The position numbers and the translations under genes are program-made. DNA of 64,000 bases from Zanthoxylum bungeanum (lineage: Eukaryota > Streptophyta > Magnoliopsida > Sapindales > Rutaceae), in the NCBI GenBank assembly GCA_019454045.1, contig SKCR01017766.1:38735-102734 (forward strand), given 5' to 3'. Below are positions 12,825 to 24,391 of the stretch, piece after piece. The notes under the pieces are model-generated. The model made no database searches and had not been told where the DNA came from. It saw only the letters and a program-made list of their open reading frames with translations. The number at the start of each line of letters is the position of its first letter. The stretch's first letter is position 1.

Positions 12825-14450
12825 GCGGCCAGGGTGGCTAACGCATCTGCCATTTGGTTCTCTTCTCGTGGCAAGTGCTGAAATTTACAGTCGGGAATAG
12901 CTTGTGCCAGCTCATGAGATGAAATAGGTAGGGTCTCAACCGCTCCTCCTTCAACTCATATTCTCCTTGCATCTGTCGGACTACCAACATCGAGTCTCCA
13001 TAGACCTCTACGTTCTTAGCTCTCAAGGTTATCAGTGCTGTCAATCTGAAGGTGCATGCTTCATTACTCGGCCATGTTATTGGTTACTCCAAACGTTAGC
13101 CTCTTGGCCAAAGGCAGAGTTTCTCATTCGGGGGTTACTATCACGATTCCTATCCCGGCTCCTTTGTAATTCACCACTCTGTCGAAATACATCTTCCATC
13201 CTTGGACCATTATTGCCTGAATTTCATCGTCTGGGAATTCAAACTTGTATTGGTCTTCTTCTATGGGTTGTAATGCCAGGAACTCTGCTACGCGGCTCGC
13301 CCTTTGATTACTTTAGAAGTGAGATATTCAATATCACACTCCGTCAGCAATACCAATATATCTACCTAACTTCCCTACAAGCGAAGGTACCGAATGGAGA
13401 TACTTTAAGAGATTCTTCTTTGCTACTACTTGGATCTTGTAGGATTGGAAGTAATGACACAACTTTCTGGAAGCCCATACTACCGCCAAACAGATCTTCT
13501 CTACTTCTTGATAGCGGGCTTCATACGGAAGCATCTTCTTACTGAGGTAGTAGACTGCATGTTCCACCCCTGTCTCATCTGCTTGTACCATCATCGCCCC
13601 CAGCGCTTCGGGGTCTATGGCCAAATACAGCACTAAGGGTTTGCTCGGTCTTGGAGGTTTCAGGACGGGAGGTTTCACTAGGTATTCTTTGATTTTGTCA
13701 AAGGCTTATTGGCATTGTCCGTTCAACTTCACCGGCTGGTCTTTCCTCAACAATTTGAAGATGGCCTCGCAAACTAACATCAGCTTGGCGATGAATCGAC
13801 TAATGTACTGGATTTTCCCGAGGAAGGCTCTAACTTCTTTTTCCGTCTTCGGCGTGGACATTTCGGTAATCATTTCAATCTTATCAGGGTCCACTTCTAT
13901 TCCTCCCATTCCTACCGTATGTCCTAGCAGCTTTCCTGACGTTACCCCGAACACACACTTCTTGGGATTCAGTCGTAGGTTGTATTTATCGACTCTTTGA
14001 AGGAACTTCTCAAGCGCTTCAATATTTCCGCTTCTCATCTCCGACTTCACCATCATGTCATCCATGTATACTTCGATCTCCTTATACATCAAGTCATGGA
14101 ACAACGTAGTGTCCATCCGTTGATAAGTGGCTCCTGCGTTCTTGAGTCCAAACAGCATCACTTTGTAACAATACATGCCCCACTCAGTGACAAAAGCAAT
14201 CTTATGCTTGTTTTCTTCAGCAATAAGAACCTGATTATATCATGAGAACCCATTCACGAATGAGTACATGGCAGATAAATCCGCGCTATCAACCAGTACG
14301 TCTATATGGGGTAAAGGAAAATCATCATTTGGGCAAGCTTTGTTAAGGTCTCTATAGTCTATACACATTCTGACCTTCCCATCCTTCTTCGGCACCGGCA
14401 CAATGTTCGCTAACAACTCGGGGTACTTCACTACTTTTAGAAATCCCACG
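12825..14450 (-). pseudogene. G1 reverse transcriptase, RNase H and second RNase H
   Basis: Read on the minus strand. RT begins near 14450 (DYRDLNKACPNDDFPLPHID) and continues through 14176-13706 with the catalytic block YMDDMM (the usual YVDDM with V to M). The thumb/connection LLGHTVGMGGIEVDPDKI follows. RNase H at 13678-13334 carries LYLAIDPEALGAMMVQ and VYYLSKKML. The second, archaeal-type RNase H typical of Tat elements is at about 13044-12825 (VEVYGDSMLVVRQMQGEYEL, ADALATLA). Frame changes near 14240, 13700 and 13330-13040 show that it is dead. The frame continues into the integrase segment at 3026 once C1 is removed. Confidence 0.9.
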
Positions 14451-14451
14451 T

Positions 14452-16051
14452 CTATCTGCTTCTTAATTCTAATTCTTCTCTAACCTTTTCGGCACACTCA
14501 GGTCTCATCCTTCGGAGCTTCTGCTTTACCGGTCTCATGTTCGGATAAGTTGGTATTGCGTGTTGGGCGATACTTCTATCTACTCCGGGCATGTCCTTGT
14601 AGGACCAAGCGAATACCTTAGCATATTTGATTAACATTTCCTATAATTCCTTCTTTTATTCAGAGGTAACCTCACTCGCAATTAGAATTTCTTTGGGGCT
14701 TTCAGGCGTACCAAGGTTAAATGCGTTTGTTTTGGTTGAGTTAATGTCAAATATGCTCAAGTCGTGCAAGTTAGAAGGAAGAGATTCAGGCAAGTAAACG
14801 AAATGAATGTCTTTATTATTAGCGAATGCGGGAGTATAATCAAATAAATCAGGGAAATAAACGTCTTCGTCGTCTGCCACCTTGCCTTCCTCGGTCTCCT
14901 TGCTCTCCTCAAGCATCAGGCTCTCTAGCTGCATCAGCTCCTATTCCCACTTATCTTCCTCCTTTGCAACTTCTCCTGCTAGCGGCTCCTTGCCCATCAC
15001 GTCCTGGAAGATCTCAAATCCTGGTACCATGATCCTATTGACTTCCACTGGTTCAGGCTCTCCTTGGTACCCCATAGCCTTCACGAAGTATTCTGTCAGC
15101 TTCATCTATTTCTTCTTAGTCTTCGGTTTATCCTCATCGGACTTGTATCCCAATCCTCTTCTGGTGGTCTGCCTCTTGAAGTCCGGCAGTGCTCCTCCAA
15201 CACTCGAACTTGTGCCCGACTCGAACTTCATCTTCTCCATGATCCTAGCCACCTTAGGATCCACCCACTCCTCAAAGTTTGCCGCCACTTGGAACCTCGT
15301 GAAAGGTTGTATCTCCAAGGCGGCCACATCATTGTCTACCTCAGCTCTAAAGGTGACGATCTCCCCTCCATACGGAAACTTAATGACCTGATGTAAATTG
15401 GAGGGCACGCCCCCAAGCTTGTGAAACCATGGCCTCGCCAATAGTAAAGTAAAAGTGGCCGGGATATCAAGCACCGTGACCTCAACCTCATCCTCAATCT
15501 GACCGACTTTGACTACCGCAGCAAAGGTGCCCTCTACTCCCCGCTTACTATTATCATACGCCTTGATAGTCATGTTGGAGGCACTCAAATCTGTCGCCTT
15601 CAGACCCAGCCTCGACAAAATCTTCAAAAGCGCATACATTAATAGATGAGCCATCATCCACCATCACACAAGATGTCATTTTTCCCTTCACTTCCACTCT
15701 AATGAATAGTGGGCTATTGTGATCTCTTCCCTCCAACAGGAGTTCCTCCTCAGAGAAAGTTATCACCTGTAAAGCTACCTTCTGCACCGATCCTACGAAC
15801 ATTGTAGGGTTGGCATCCTCCGGTACCACTATCTTACTCAAAGCCTCCACCATGACATGTCTATGCTCTTGAGATGCACATAACAACTCCCAAATACTCA
15901 CTTGTGCTCGCGTCTTCTTCAACTGACGTAGCACTATATCTCCCTCAGTATTATCCACGTTCTCTGTCACTTCCCTACCTTCTGCCAACACTTCTTTACC
16001 TTTCTCCGCTACATCACCGTAAAAATGTCCACTGCACGTCATCCCATTCAC
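14452..16051 (-). pseudogene. G1 protease and protease-RT linker
   Basis: The minus-strand frame at 16051-15554 reads LRQLKKTRAQVSIWELL and then the aspartic protease active site VDDGSS (usually VDxGSS). It then shifts frame into 15657-15106, which carries VTVLDIPATFTLLLARPWF, the conserved Ogre protease/linker segment. A poorly conserved acidic linker follows (14934-14656), then 14637-14452 with FAWSYKDMPGVD just upstream of RT. Maturation of the polyprotein would be the normal role. Frameshifts at about 15600 and stops near 14650 make it non-functional. Confidence 0.85.
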
Positions 16052-16099
16052 CTTCTCTTCGTCACTGCTTGAGAAGTTCTCCCAGAAATTCTTCCCATG

Positions 16100-16720
16100 C
16101 TCCGTCTCATCTTCACTACTACTATCTCAAATCCTCATGCAAAAGGCTTGGCTGTCAAGATTTGGAGGACAATGCTTTCGGGTAGGCCGGAGCTAATCAT
16201 TTATGTGGGTGGTGGAACAGAGTGATAGTTAGGTAAGGGGTTTCTCTGTGTGTTGGGTTGTTTTTTTTCTGGGTCGGGTATTTTGTGGGAGTCGATGAGG
16301 TCTTGGATTTCATGCCTGAGGCGAGCGCAGTTGTCGGTATCATTGCCTTTTTGCTGGTGGTAGTTACAATAAAGGTTCATGTTGAGATACGGTGGTGGAA
16401 GATGTGGAAGTGGTTTGGCTTCTAAGGGTTTTAGGAGTCCCTATCTCTTCAACTTCTCAAGAACCTTAGACAAAGGCTTACCAAGGTTAGAAAATGCCTA
16501 TTTCTGATGGCGGCAACCTCAGCAGAAACGGGTTTGGCTCCCAACGGCCCCCAATGGTCCTCCTATTCAGGCCATAGAACTTCTTATTCTCAGCTTCTTC
16601 CTCCTCAATATCCATGACAATTTCCCTAAACTGTCGAATGGATTTCTCTATTGAAATTCCCCAGAGGGAGGGTGAAGCGAACTCTCTTAAATACCCTTAT
16701 CTCTTAGGCTCTTATCGCTT
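16100..16720 (-). pseudogene. G1 gag remnant
   Basis: On the minus strand around 16400-16290 the sequence encodes LYCNYHQQKGNDTDNC followed by ARLRHEIQDLIDS, the zinc-knuckle-like C-terminus of Ogre Gag. Around 16690-16530 it encodes IRQFREIVMDIEEEEAENK. Only about 0.6 kb of gag-like sequence remains between LTR and protease, far less than a normal Tat gag, so most of the N-terminal part has been deleted. Confidence 0.65.
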
Positions 16721-16953
16721 TGTGACAGGAATAAACAATAGATCCCCCAATTAGTCTATCACTTTAAATATACTTTAAGGTAGGCTTTGAGTAAATGATT
16801 ATCTAGATGTCTTCACAGCTTTTCCTTTTGGCTATAAAAAGGTAGTGAGTGAAGGAAGACACCAAATCATTATCTAACTCTAATAATACCACAAAGTTAA
16901 CTAAAGCAAAAATCACAAACATTACAAGATATTATTTCGGGGATGATTCTCTA
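16721..16953 (-). other. G1 leader between PBS and gag remnant
   Basis: Short AT-rich stretch with no supported frame; it corresponds to the untranslated leader of G1. Confidence 0.5.
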
Positions 16954-16971
16954 TCCCCAGTGGAGTCGCCA
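16954..16971 (-). other. G1 primer binding site
   Basis: On the minus strand TGGCGACTCCACTGGGGA begins three bases after the LTR end (16975). This is a common PBS of Ogre-like elements; I believe it pairs with a tRNA-Arg 3' end but cannot verify the tRNA here. Confidence 0.8.
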
Positions 16972-16974
16972 GAC

Positions 16975-19900
16975 TGTAGATGAGGTACAAAAGTGGATGA
17001 TGTTGTCTGGGCTCGCGGCCCGGTCGGGAGTACGAAGTAGCCCACGGGGGACTAAACTGGAGAAATAAAATGGAGTCGCCAACCAGTGTGAACTGGGAAT
17101 GATTTAAGGCCGCACTCACCCAAGTTGCAAGGGAATACCTCAAAACCGTTTGGTTTCAGAATGGTACCTTACTTATGCCAATTGTAATGAAAAGATTTAT
17201 GCAATAGTATAACCAAGTCTTATGTAATACATGCAAGATAATGTAATCAACACACAAGTTTGCACACCCATAACCATAAGTAAAAAAATTAAAGGCAAAG
17301 TGCATAATTCATAAACTTATTAAACAATGAAGCGCAATAATGTAATTAATAACAACTATAAAAACATTAATAAAAATGGATAATTAGGTACATAATGTAG
17401 AAGAAATGGCCAAAGAAGCAAACATGCATGAAATGTGATGAAAAGAAATCTGTTTACTGTATGTGCGTTCAGAAACACGTTCGAACGGTAAACAGAATAC
17501 ATGCGTTTTCTGTAGCATTTGGAAACATGTTCGAACAAAAGTGAGACAGAATGTGCACGTTCGTATAGCGTCCGAAAACACATTCGAACGGAAATGAGAC
17601 AGAATGCTCGCGTTCGTATATCATTCAGAAATATATTTGAACGGGATAAGACCTGATGCATGATAAAACAGAATACATGTGTGTTCGAGTAAACGTTCGA
17701 AAATGTGTTCGAACGGAAATGAGACAGAATGTTCGCGTTCGTATAGCGTTCGGAAACACGTTCGAACAGGATAAGACCTGATGCATGATAAAACATAATA
17801 CATGCGCGTTCGAGTAGTGTTTTAAAACGCGTTCGAACGGACTGAGGAAGAATGTATTCTTTCGTGTAACATTCGGAAACACGTTCGAACGAGATTACCA
17901 AAGTGGTATCTAAAAGACACAAACACATGTGTGAATGCTTCTCGAGCGGTACGTTGAGTTGTATCCCAAGTACAGACCACACTACCGTCCATTCGGATTC
18001 AGCTACATAATTTATGTTTGGGTTTCCATCCGATATACCGCAGAAGGCAACACTCAAGCACTAACGCAACAGGAATGTAAAGTGAAGAATGAAAACATAA
18101 CAACCAAAAAGAGGTAAATGACAAGATCGACAGAAGAAGGGCGCGGCAAAAATATGGTAAAGTTATCCTTTGGGCGTCTCCCTCAAATAGAGGACCTTTA
18201 ATCCAATATGATTAGCCCATGCGCACTAGATTATCAATGCATGAATAACAAATAAATAATATGGGACCTCATATATGCCCGATTGAACATATTTCGCATT
18301 CAATCGAGTGTACTTCGTCCGGCGCGGCAAAACATGTGGTAAAGGTAGCCTTTTGGCTTTTCCTTCGAATAGAGGACCTTTAATCCAACCTAGTTAGCAC
18401 ATGCGCATTAGATTAAAATGCATAAATAAATAAATGACACATATAAAATAAATAGCGGAACAATGAACACAAAAATGCCTAAGACATGATAAAAGAACCT
18501 GTCCAGAATGCCCGCGTTCGTGTAGCATTCAGAAACACGTTTGAACGGGGGCGAGGCAGAATACATGCGTTCGAGTAGCGTTCGGGAACGCGTTCGAATG
18601 GGATGATGAAAGTGGCATCTGTAATGCAATAAACACATGCATGAATGTTTCCCTAAGCGGTACGTGGAGTTGTATCCCAAGTACAGACCGCACTACCGTC
18701 CATTCGGATTCGGCAACAGAATTTATGTCTGGGTTTCCATCTGATATACCACGAGAGGCAACACTCAAGCTTTAACACAATGCAATCATGAAAATAGAGG
18801 TGAAGTATGATACTACATATAACAACACATAAACGAAGAGACAAACATGCAGAATGATAAAAAGCTAATAATATGAAATAAATGTACGATAAATAAATAA
18901 CGAAACGTTAAAGAAAGATGTGACCAAGAGTTTGGTCGTCTTTGATATAGGACCTCGCACACCCGATTGGACATATTTCATGTCCAACCGAGCGTGCCGC
19001 ATCCAAACTACAAAATAAAAAGTAATAAAGGGTGCCCTCAGGTCTTACCTTTTAAGTTGCTCCTCGGAAGTGTGTTACGTCTTCGCGGAAGGGTTAATGC
19101 TCTGTAACATTTCTGGTGTTCTGGTCTAATATTTTCCTTCGCTGTTCCACTATTTTCGCTGCTGTTTTCTCGGTCTTTCCTCGCTATTTTTAGCTGTTTT
19201 TTGCTGCTGTTTGGTGAGTGAATTTCGGTGATATAGGAGACTGGTTTTTGGGTGATTTTGGCTCACGGTTTTGGTGATTTTAGGCTGCTATTTTAGGGTA
19301 TTTTTGGGACGGGTTTCGGGTGTAGGGCTGTAGTGTATGAGGCTATTTTCGGTGGTGTAGGGCTGCAGTTTAGGGGCTATTTTCGGTGGTGTGAGGCTTC
19401 TATTTTAGGGGGTGTTTTCGATGGTTGATGGATTACTGGTTGTTGTTCATGTGACGCATGTTTGTTTGGCTTATTGTTTACCGAGAGAGAGTGTGTGGTG
19501 TGTGTTCTAGGGTATTTTTTTGTGATGAGCTAAGAAGGATTAGGGTTGGTTTATGTCCCTTTTTATAATGATGAGTTAGGGTTTCTAGGTAAGGAATGAA
19601 ATCATGCAAATATAGGATGTGTTTAATTAAATTATTTAGGGAAATAAATTTGTGTAATTTTGGTGTGGGATATCTTTAATTTGGAAGGTGATTGGATTTG
19701 ATTAGATTTAAATCTTTGGTAATTAGGAAGGTGATTTATTTAATTTAGGAATGGGATTTGATTTGATTTAGACATGTGTTTAATGTGTTTTGAATATTTT
19801 GGATGGGATTTGGTGGGCCTTGGGCGTGTGGGTTGGTTCTTTGGTGGGCTTGGTGTGGGTTTTGGGGGGTTTTGGGCCGAGGCCAATAGTTAAAACAGGG

Positions 19901-20059
19901 ATTAATCGAGCAAACCCGAGGCTAAACAAATGATTTAAATCTGAGGATGTACTTATTTTTGAATTTTCCCTTCCGACGTCCGTTTCTCGCAACTTATCGG
20001 GTAATGCCTCCAAACGAGGCTCATCATCGGGCTTTCATGCAAAAATGCAAGTGTCTACA
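16975..20059 (-). repeat. G1 5' LTR (3.1 kb)
   Basis: On the plus strand it begins TGTAGATGAGG and ends GTCTACA (terminal inverted repeat TGTAGA/TCTACA). The PBS abuts one end and C3 RNase H sequence the other. It is 3085 bp, and its ends align with the solo LTR at 51430-54496 in the opposite orientation. Internal modules are repeated: about ten copies of a TTCGAAC-centred palindrome between 17450 and 18600, two copies of a block with GGCGCGGCAAAA (18140, 18317), and two copies of a block with CATTCGGATTC (17991, 18700). Confidence 0.93.
17450..17900. repeat. Subrepeats with TTCGAAC palindromes in G1 LTR
   Basis: Eight units of roughly 55-65 bp, each centred on ACGTTCGAACGG or a close variant (17478, 17530, 17583, 17636, 17704, 17759, 17829, 17881). 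They are separated by ATGAGACAGAATG-type spacers. Two more diverged units occur at about 18538 and 18588. Confidence 0.85.
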
Positions 20060-22358
20060 CGTGGTGAATTTTCTTTTGTCAAAATCTTCTGTAAAATCTG
20101 AATCTATGTAGCCCCTGACAATTAATTCTGATCCTCCATAACATAATGCAACATCTGAGGTTCCTTTGAAATATCTAAGGATCCTCTTAACAGTATTCCA
20201 ATGCCCTCTACCTGGATTCACCATAAAAAGGCTAACTGTTCTCACTGCTTGTGCAATGTCTGGTCTTATACAAGTCATGGCGTACATTAAGCTTCCCATT
20301 GCTAATGCATACGACACTCGAGACATCTCATTCCTCTCAGCTTCATTGATAGGACATATAAAAGAGGATAACTTGAAATTAACAGGAAGTGAGGTAAAAA
20401 TTGGCTTACAATCTTCCATGTCGAACCAATGTAAGATTTTCTTCAAATAATTTTTCTAAGAAAGCCAAATCTTCTTGTTATTTCTGTCTCGGTGTATTTA
20501 CATCACTGGAATCTTTTTTACTGGTCCCAGATCATTCATGTCAAACTTTCTAGCTAACTATTCCTTTAATTCTTGGACTCGATCTTTTCTAGGGTCAGCT
20601 ACTAACATGTCATCCACATACACAGTAAAATAATAGTCATTATTTCCAAACCTCTTATAATATGTACAATGGTCTGAACTGAGTCTGTTGTACCCAAGGC
20701 AATAATGAAGGAATCAAATCTCTTATACCGCCAACATCTCTCGGAACCTGTTTGAGACCATATAGAGATTTGTTCAACCTCCAAACCAAGTTCTCAGTGC
20801 CTATTTCACAACAAAACTTCTAGTTGGAGCATATAATTTCTTCTTCAAGTTCTCCATTAAGAAATGCAGTTTTTACATCCAATTGTTCCAGATGCAGGTC
20901 AAAAGTAGCACACATAGCCAGGACTACTCTGACTGTTGTAAGTCGAACCACAGGAGAAAATATCTCGTTGAAATCAATCCATTCTTTCTGAGCATATCCT
21001 TTCACAACCAATCTTGCACGATACCATTCGACTTGATCATTGCTATCTCGTTTGATCTTATAGACCCATTTATTACCAATGGTTTTTCTTCCACATGGTA
21101 ATGGTACTAGATCTAATGTATTGTTTCTGTGCAAAGCTTCTATTTCTTCTTGTATTGCTACCATCCACAAAGATATATATTTACATATTTTGTAGCTTAA
21201 TGGAAAGTTGATGGCTTTCCGTCCTCTGTTAGAAGACAATATGCAATGTTACTCTCTGTATCATACTCAGAGTGCCAACTCAGAGGTCTTATCTCTCTAG
21301 TTGATCGACGAACTTCAAAAGCTTCAAACTCAATTGGTTCTGGTACCTCATGCTCCGATGCTGCTTCAGAAGAATCTGATTTTTCTTATTTTGAATTATT
21401 TTCAACCAGTACTGTTGTAGTCTATGTACTTTCTTTTGAAGTGCTATCATTTCCATCTTTCTACTAGTTTTTCTTCTACAAATATCACATCCCTGCTGAT
21501 GATGATCTTGTGGGTAGTGGGATCCCACAAGCGATACCCTTTTACTCCATCAGCATAACCTAAGAAAATATATTTTCTAGATTTTGGATCTAGCTTTGTT
21601 CTTCTTAAGCGTTGTACATCATGTATACATGACAACAAAAAATGTGAAGAGATGAGTAATCAACTATCTTTCCGCTCCATATCTCCATCGGTGTCTTCAA
21701 ATCATTGGCAGTTGATGGAGATCTATTTACAACATAATATGTTATATGAACTTCTTCTGCCCAAAGTACTTTGGTAGACTAGTTATTATGAGCATATCTC
21801 TTACTCTTTCCAGCAGCGTTCTATTCATCTCTTCTGCCACACACAATTTTGTTGAGGAGTGTATGTTGTAGTATTTTGCCTTTTGATGCCTTCTTACTGA
21901 CAATATGCATCAAAATCCTTATTGGAATATTCTCCTCAATTATCTGTCCTTAAACACTTGATTCTCCTTCCAGTTTCAACTTTCAATTTTTACTTTGAAA
22001 TTTTTAAAAACTGACATCACATCTGACTTGTTTTTGTTCGGGTACACTCAACATCTTCTAGAAGAAGTTGTCAATAAATGATACAAAATATTTTTTTCTT
22101 TCCCCCAGAGATTGAACCGGTGCTTCCCAAACATCAAAGTGAATCAACTCTAAAATGGTTTTACTCCGAGTACTTGACTTGCTGAATTTTAATCTATTTT
22201 GCTTACTTGTAACACAATGCTCACAAAACGGTAGACTAACCGCTTTCAAGCCTGGGAGTAGATTTTTATTGACGAGAATCTTCATTCCTTGTTCTGACAT
22301 ATGGCGTAGTTTCTGATTCCACAACATAGAAGCTTCCTCTCCATAATCCAGTGATGCT
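20060..22358 (-). pseudogene. C3 pol, 3' part: integrase, RT and RNase H (Tnt1/Tork-like copia)
   Basis: Minus-strand reading. The GAG-pre-integrase domain is at 22358-22058 (LWNQKLRHMSEQGMKILV, CEHCVTSKQNR), with degenerate integrase core to 21650 and integrase C-terminus at 21638-21447 (FLGYADGVKGYRLWDP). RT begins at 21239-20820 (NKWVYKIKRD, LEQLDVKTAFLNGELEEE) and continues degenerate to about 20600. RNase H at 20446-20065 carries SVAYALAMGSLMYAM-like and YIDSDFTEDFDKRKFTT segments. It is cut at 20060 by insertion of G1 and at 22358 by C2. Across C2 the frame joins exactly (ATTSVA at 32228, then SLDYGEE at 22358) once one TSD copy is removed. Confidence 0.9.
22354..22358. repeat. C2 target-site duplication, left copy (ATGCT)
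   Basis: ATGCT precedes the C2 5' LTR; the identical ATGCT follows the 3' LTR at 32223-32227. Confidence 0.95.
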
Positions 22359-24377
22359 TGTTGGACAATTATGACCCATAGCATCACTATTTGTACAGAT
22401 CACGGTGTTGTTGTACAAATTAACTATGTGACAAAGGAGATTGCACTCTTATCATTTGTCATTAGATCACCTCGATATATAAATGATGAGAGGTCCTTAT
22501 GATTTGTTCCTGGATTGAGAATGATATGAGACAGTATCAATCCATAAAGGATAAATCATTAAACGTCCCTAGTCAGAGCATTATCGAGATTGGACATCGA
22601 TGAATGCGTAAAAGACTAGTATTACATTTATGCGCGTTGTGAGGGCACAACGACATAGTTCTCATATATTGGGTATAGGATACTCATACAAGTGTAATAG
22701 GAGGTTGTGTTTCACCGATGGTACAGGAAACAGCTTCGCTATGGATAGACCCCCTCAGAATTCCATTGGTAGTATGACTACGTGTCTATGGAAGTCCGAA
22801 ATCAGGGTAGGTGTATTTGGTCTTAACTTGAGACTTGCACCACTAATGCATACGATAATCAATATACTTTGGTTGAGGTCGTCCAGGGCTTTAACCGGTT
22901 CCTGTGTACGCCAATTCTGGGTATATCGAGAATCGTAGTGTGTTGGGTGTGATGTCAAGATGGAAGTGTCACTCCAGTCATATGGAGTTGATGATCGCAC
23001 AGGGATACAGAACTGGCTCTTTATATAAGGTTGCAACCGTCGGGATAATATGACTTGGTCATGATTATCCGATTTTAAAGAGACTAGTTGCTCGTTATCC
23101 GATATATACATCGTACGGGGCAGACATTGTACCAGCCCCATGTCTTGCATGTGATCATCTGACACTGGACAGAAATACACAATACTACGGTATACTACGC
23201 TTGATATAGATCCTTATTCCTGTAAGGATATTTCCGGAGAATTGGGTAGGCATGGCGCTTTGCTATAGGCCAACCTTTTCTTGTAAATCGGTATAAACGT
23301 AGTACGAGGTAATTACGTGTTCGGATAGTCCGACGACCGAATTTACTGCCAACATATCCGGGGATCTCATGGGTCGCTTCCCAAAGATTCACCGATGACG
23401 TATAACTCGCACTCTTAATTAATCTGGGATTAATTAGATGAGAGAGAAAATTAATCTGGGATTAATTGCAGAGATATTTTATCTGGGATAAAATATCATT
23501 TAAAGAGAGAGAACGATTAATTTGGAATTAATCGGTAAATTGATATATTTGATATATTAAATGAAATTAGATTTCGACTCGGAATTAAAATTATATTTTA
23601 ATTCGGGCGAACGAATTAATTTAGAATTAATTCGTTAGCGACATGAATAGTGACTTCGCTAGGCGTAATCATTTAATTACGTCGCAACAGAAATTTGCGA
23701 GCGCATTCGCATTTCGAATTCGAGTGCGGAAAATCAAATCAAGCGTCAAATCGCTAGTCGCAACTAGCGTCACATCATTCGTCAATCAAGTGATGGATGT
23801 CTTTCACTTTGAGTGATTGACGCAAGTCACTATTCACTGATTGATGGAAGTTGATGTGAGTTGAGTGATGTGTGTGGTTGGCATTTGTGGGCATTAATTG
23901 CCTTGACTTTTGGAACCAAATTTGTGTATTTGATTTTAGAAATCAAATACCAAAAACACTTAACACATTTTTCATCATCTCTCCTCTCTTTTCCCTCTTC
24001 TCTCCTCACGTTTTTTCTTCTTGATAAGGCAGTGAACTGCCGAGTTTGATGAAGAAAAAAGGGAAGCAAGAGTTGGATTTTTGTGGCAAAAATCGCAAGT
24101 GCTAGCACACTACGAGATATGCGAAGGTGATAGGGAAGTTCACCCATGAGCCGGGAATTGTTCGACGAGGCTTGGAGCTTCATTTCTCAGCTCAAAATCT
24201 GAAAATGGTGGAGCAAGGGACTGCACTGTTTTGGCGTGAACAAGAGGAGCAAAATCAATTTTGTTTGTTGCCGATTCGTCTCAACCGATCGATGTGAGTA
24301 TTCCGCTACCTCCATTGATTTATTCACATGTTATTTTCATGCTTATATGATCTTGGGACATAAATTAGAAACCAACA
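22359..24377 (+). repeat. C2 5' LTR
   Basis: 2019 bp, TGTTGG...CCAACA. Candidate TATA motif at about 22475; hairpin block at about 23418-23640. It lacks a segment present in the right LTR near 31497-31550. Confidence 0.95.
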
Positions 24378-24378
24378 A

Positions 24379-24391
24379 TGGCATCAAGAGC
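24379..24391 (+). other. C2 primer binding site, mutated
   Basis: TGGCATCAAGAGC, clearly derived from TGGTATCAGAGC by one substitution and one inserted A. Complementarity to initiator tRNA-Met is reduced, so this copy would prime poorly. Confidence 0.8.

Larger units (their letters stand above)
1..20059 (-). mobile_element. G1: Ogre-like (Tat lineage) Ty3/gypsy retrotransposon, 3' end outside window, split by C1
   Basis: On the minus strand the order is 5' LTR (20059-16975), PBS, gag remnant, protease, RT, RNase H, second RNase H, then (after the 9.8-kb C1 insertion at 3027-12824) integrase and a long 3' untranslated region that leaves the window at position 1. The RT block reads YRDLNKACPNDDFPLPHID and MYKEIEVYMDDMMVKS, and the protease-linker reads LLLARPWFHKLGG. 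These are the hallmarks of Ogre/Tat elements, as are the very long LTR and the second RNase H. The element sits inside the RNase H region of C3; the flanking bases at 20060-20064 (CGTGG) should be one TSD copy, but its partner is outside the window. The coding region is full of frameshifts and is not functional. Confidence 0.9.

Noticed and set aside
17450..17900. Heat-shock elements like those of heat-activated copia elements
   Set aside because: The motif is TTCGAA without the two-base spacing of nTTCnnGAAn units, so it does not fit the heat-shock consensus.
17356..18057. 233-codon minus-strand open frame with repeated FERVSE-like segments
   Set aside because: It is a translation of the TTCGAACG subrepeats inside the G1 LTR; the periodicity is that of the DNA repeat.
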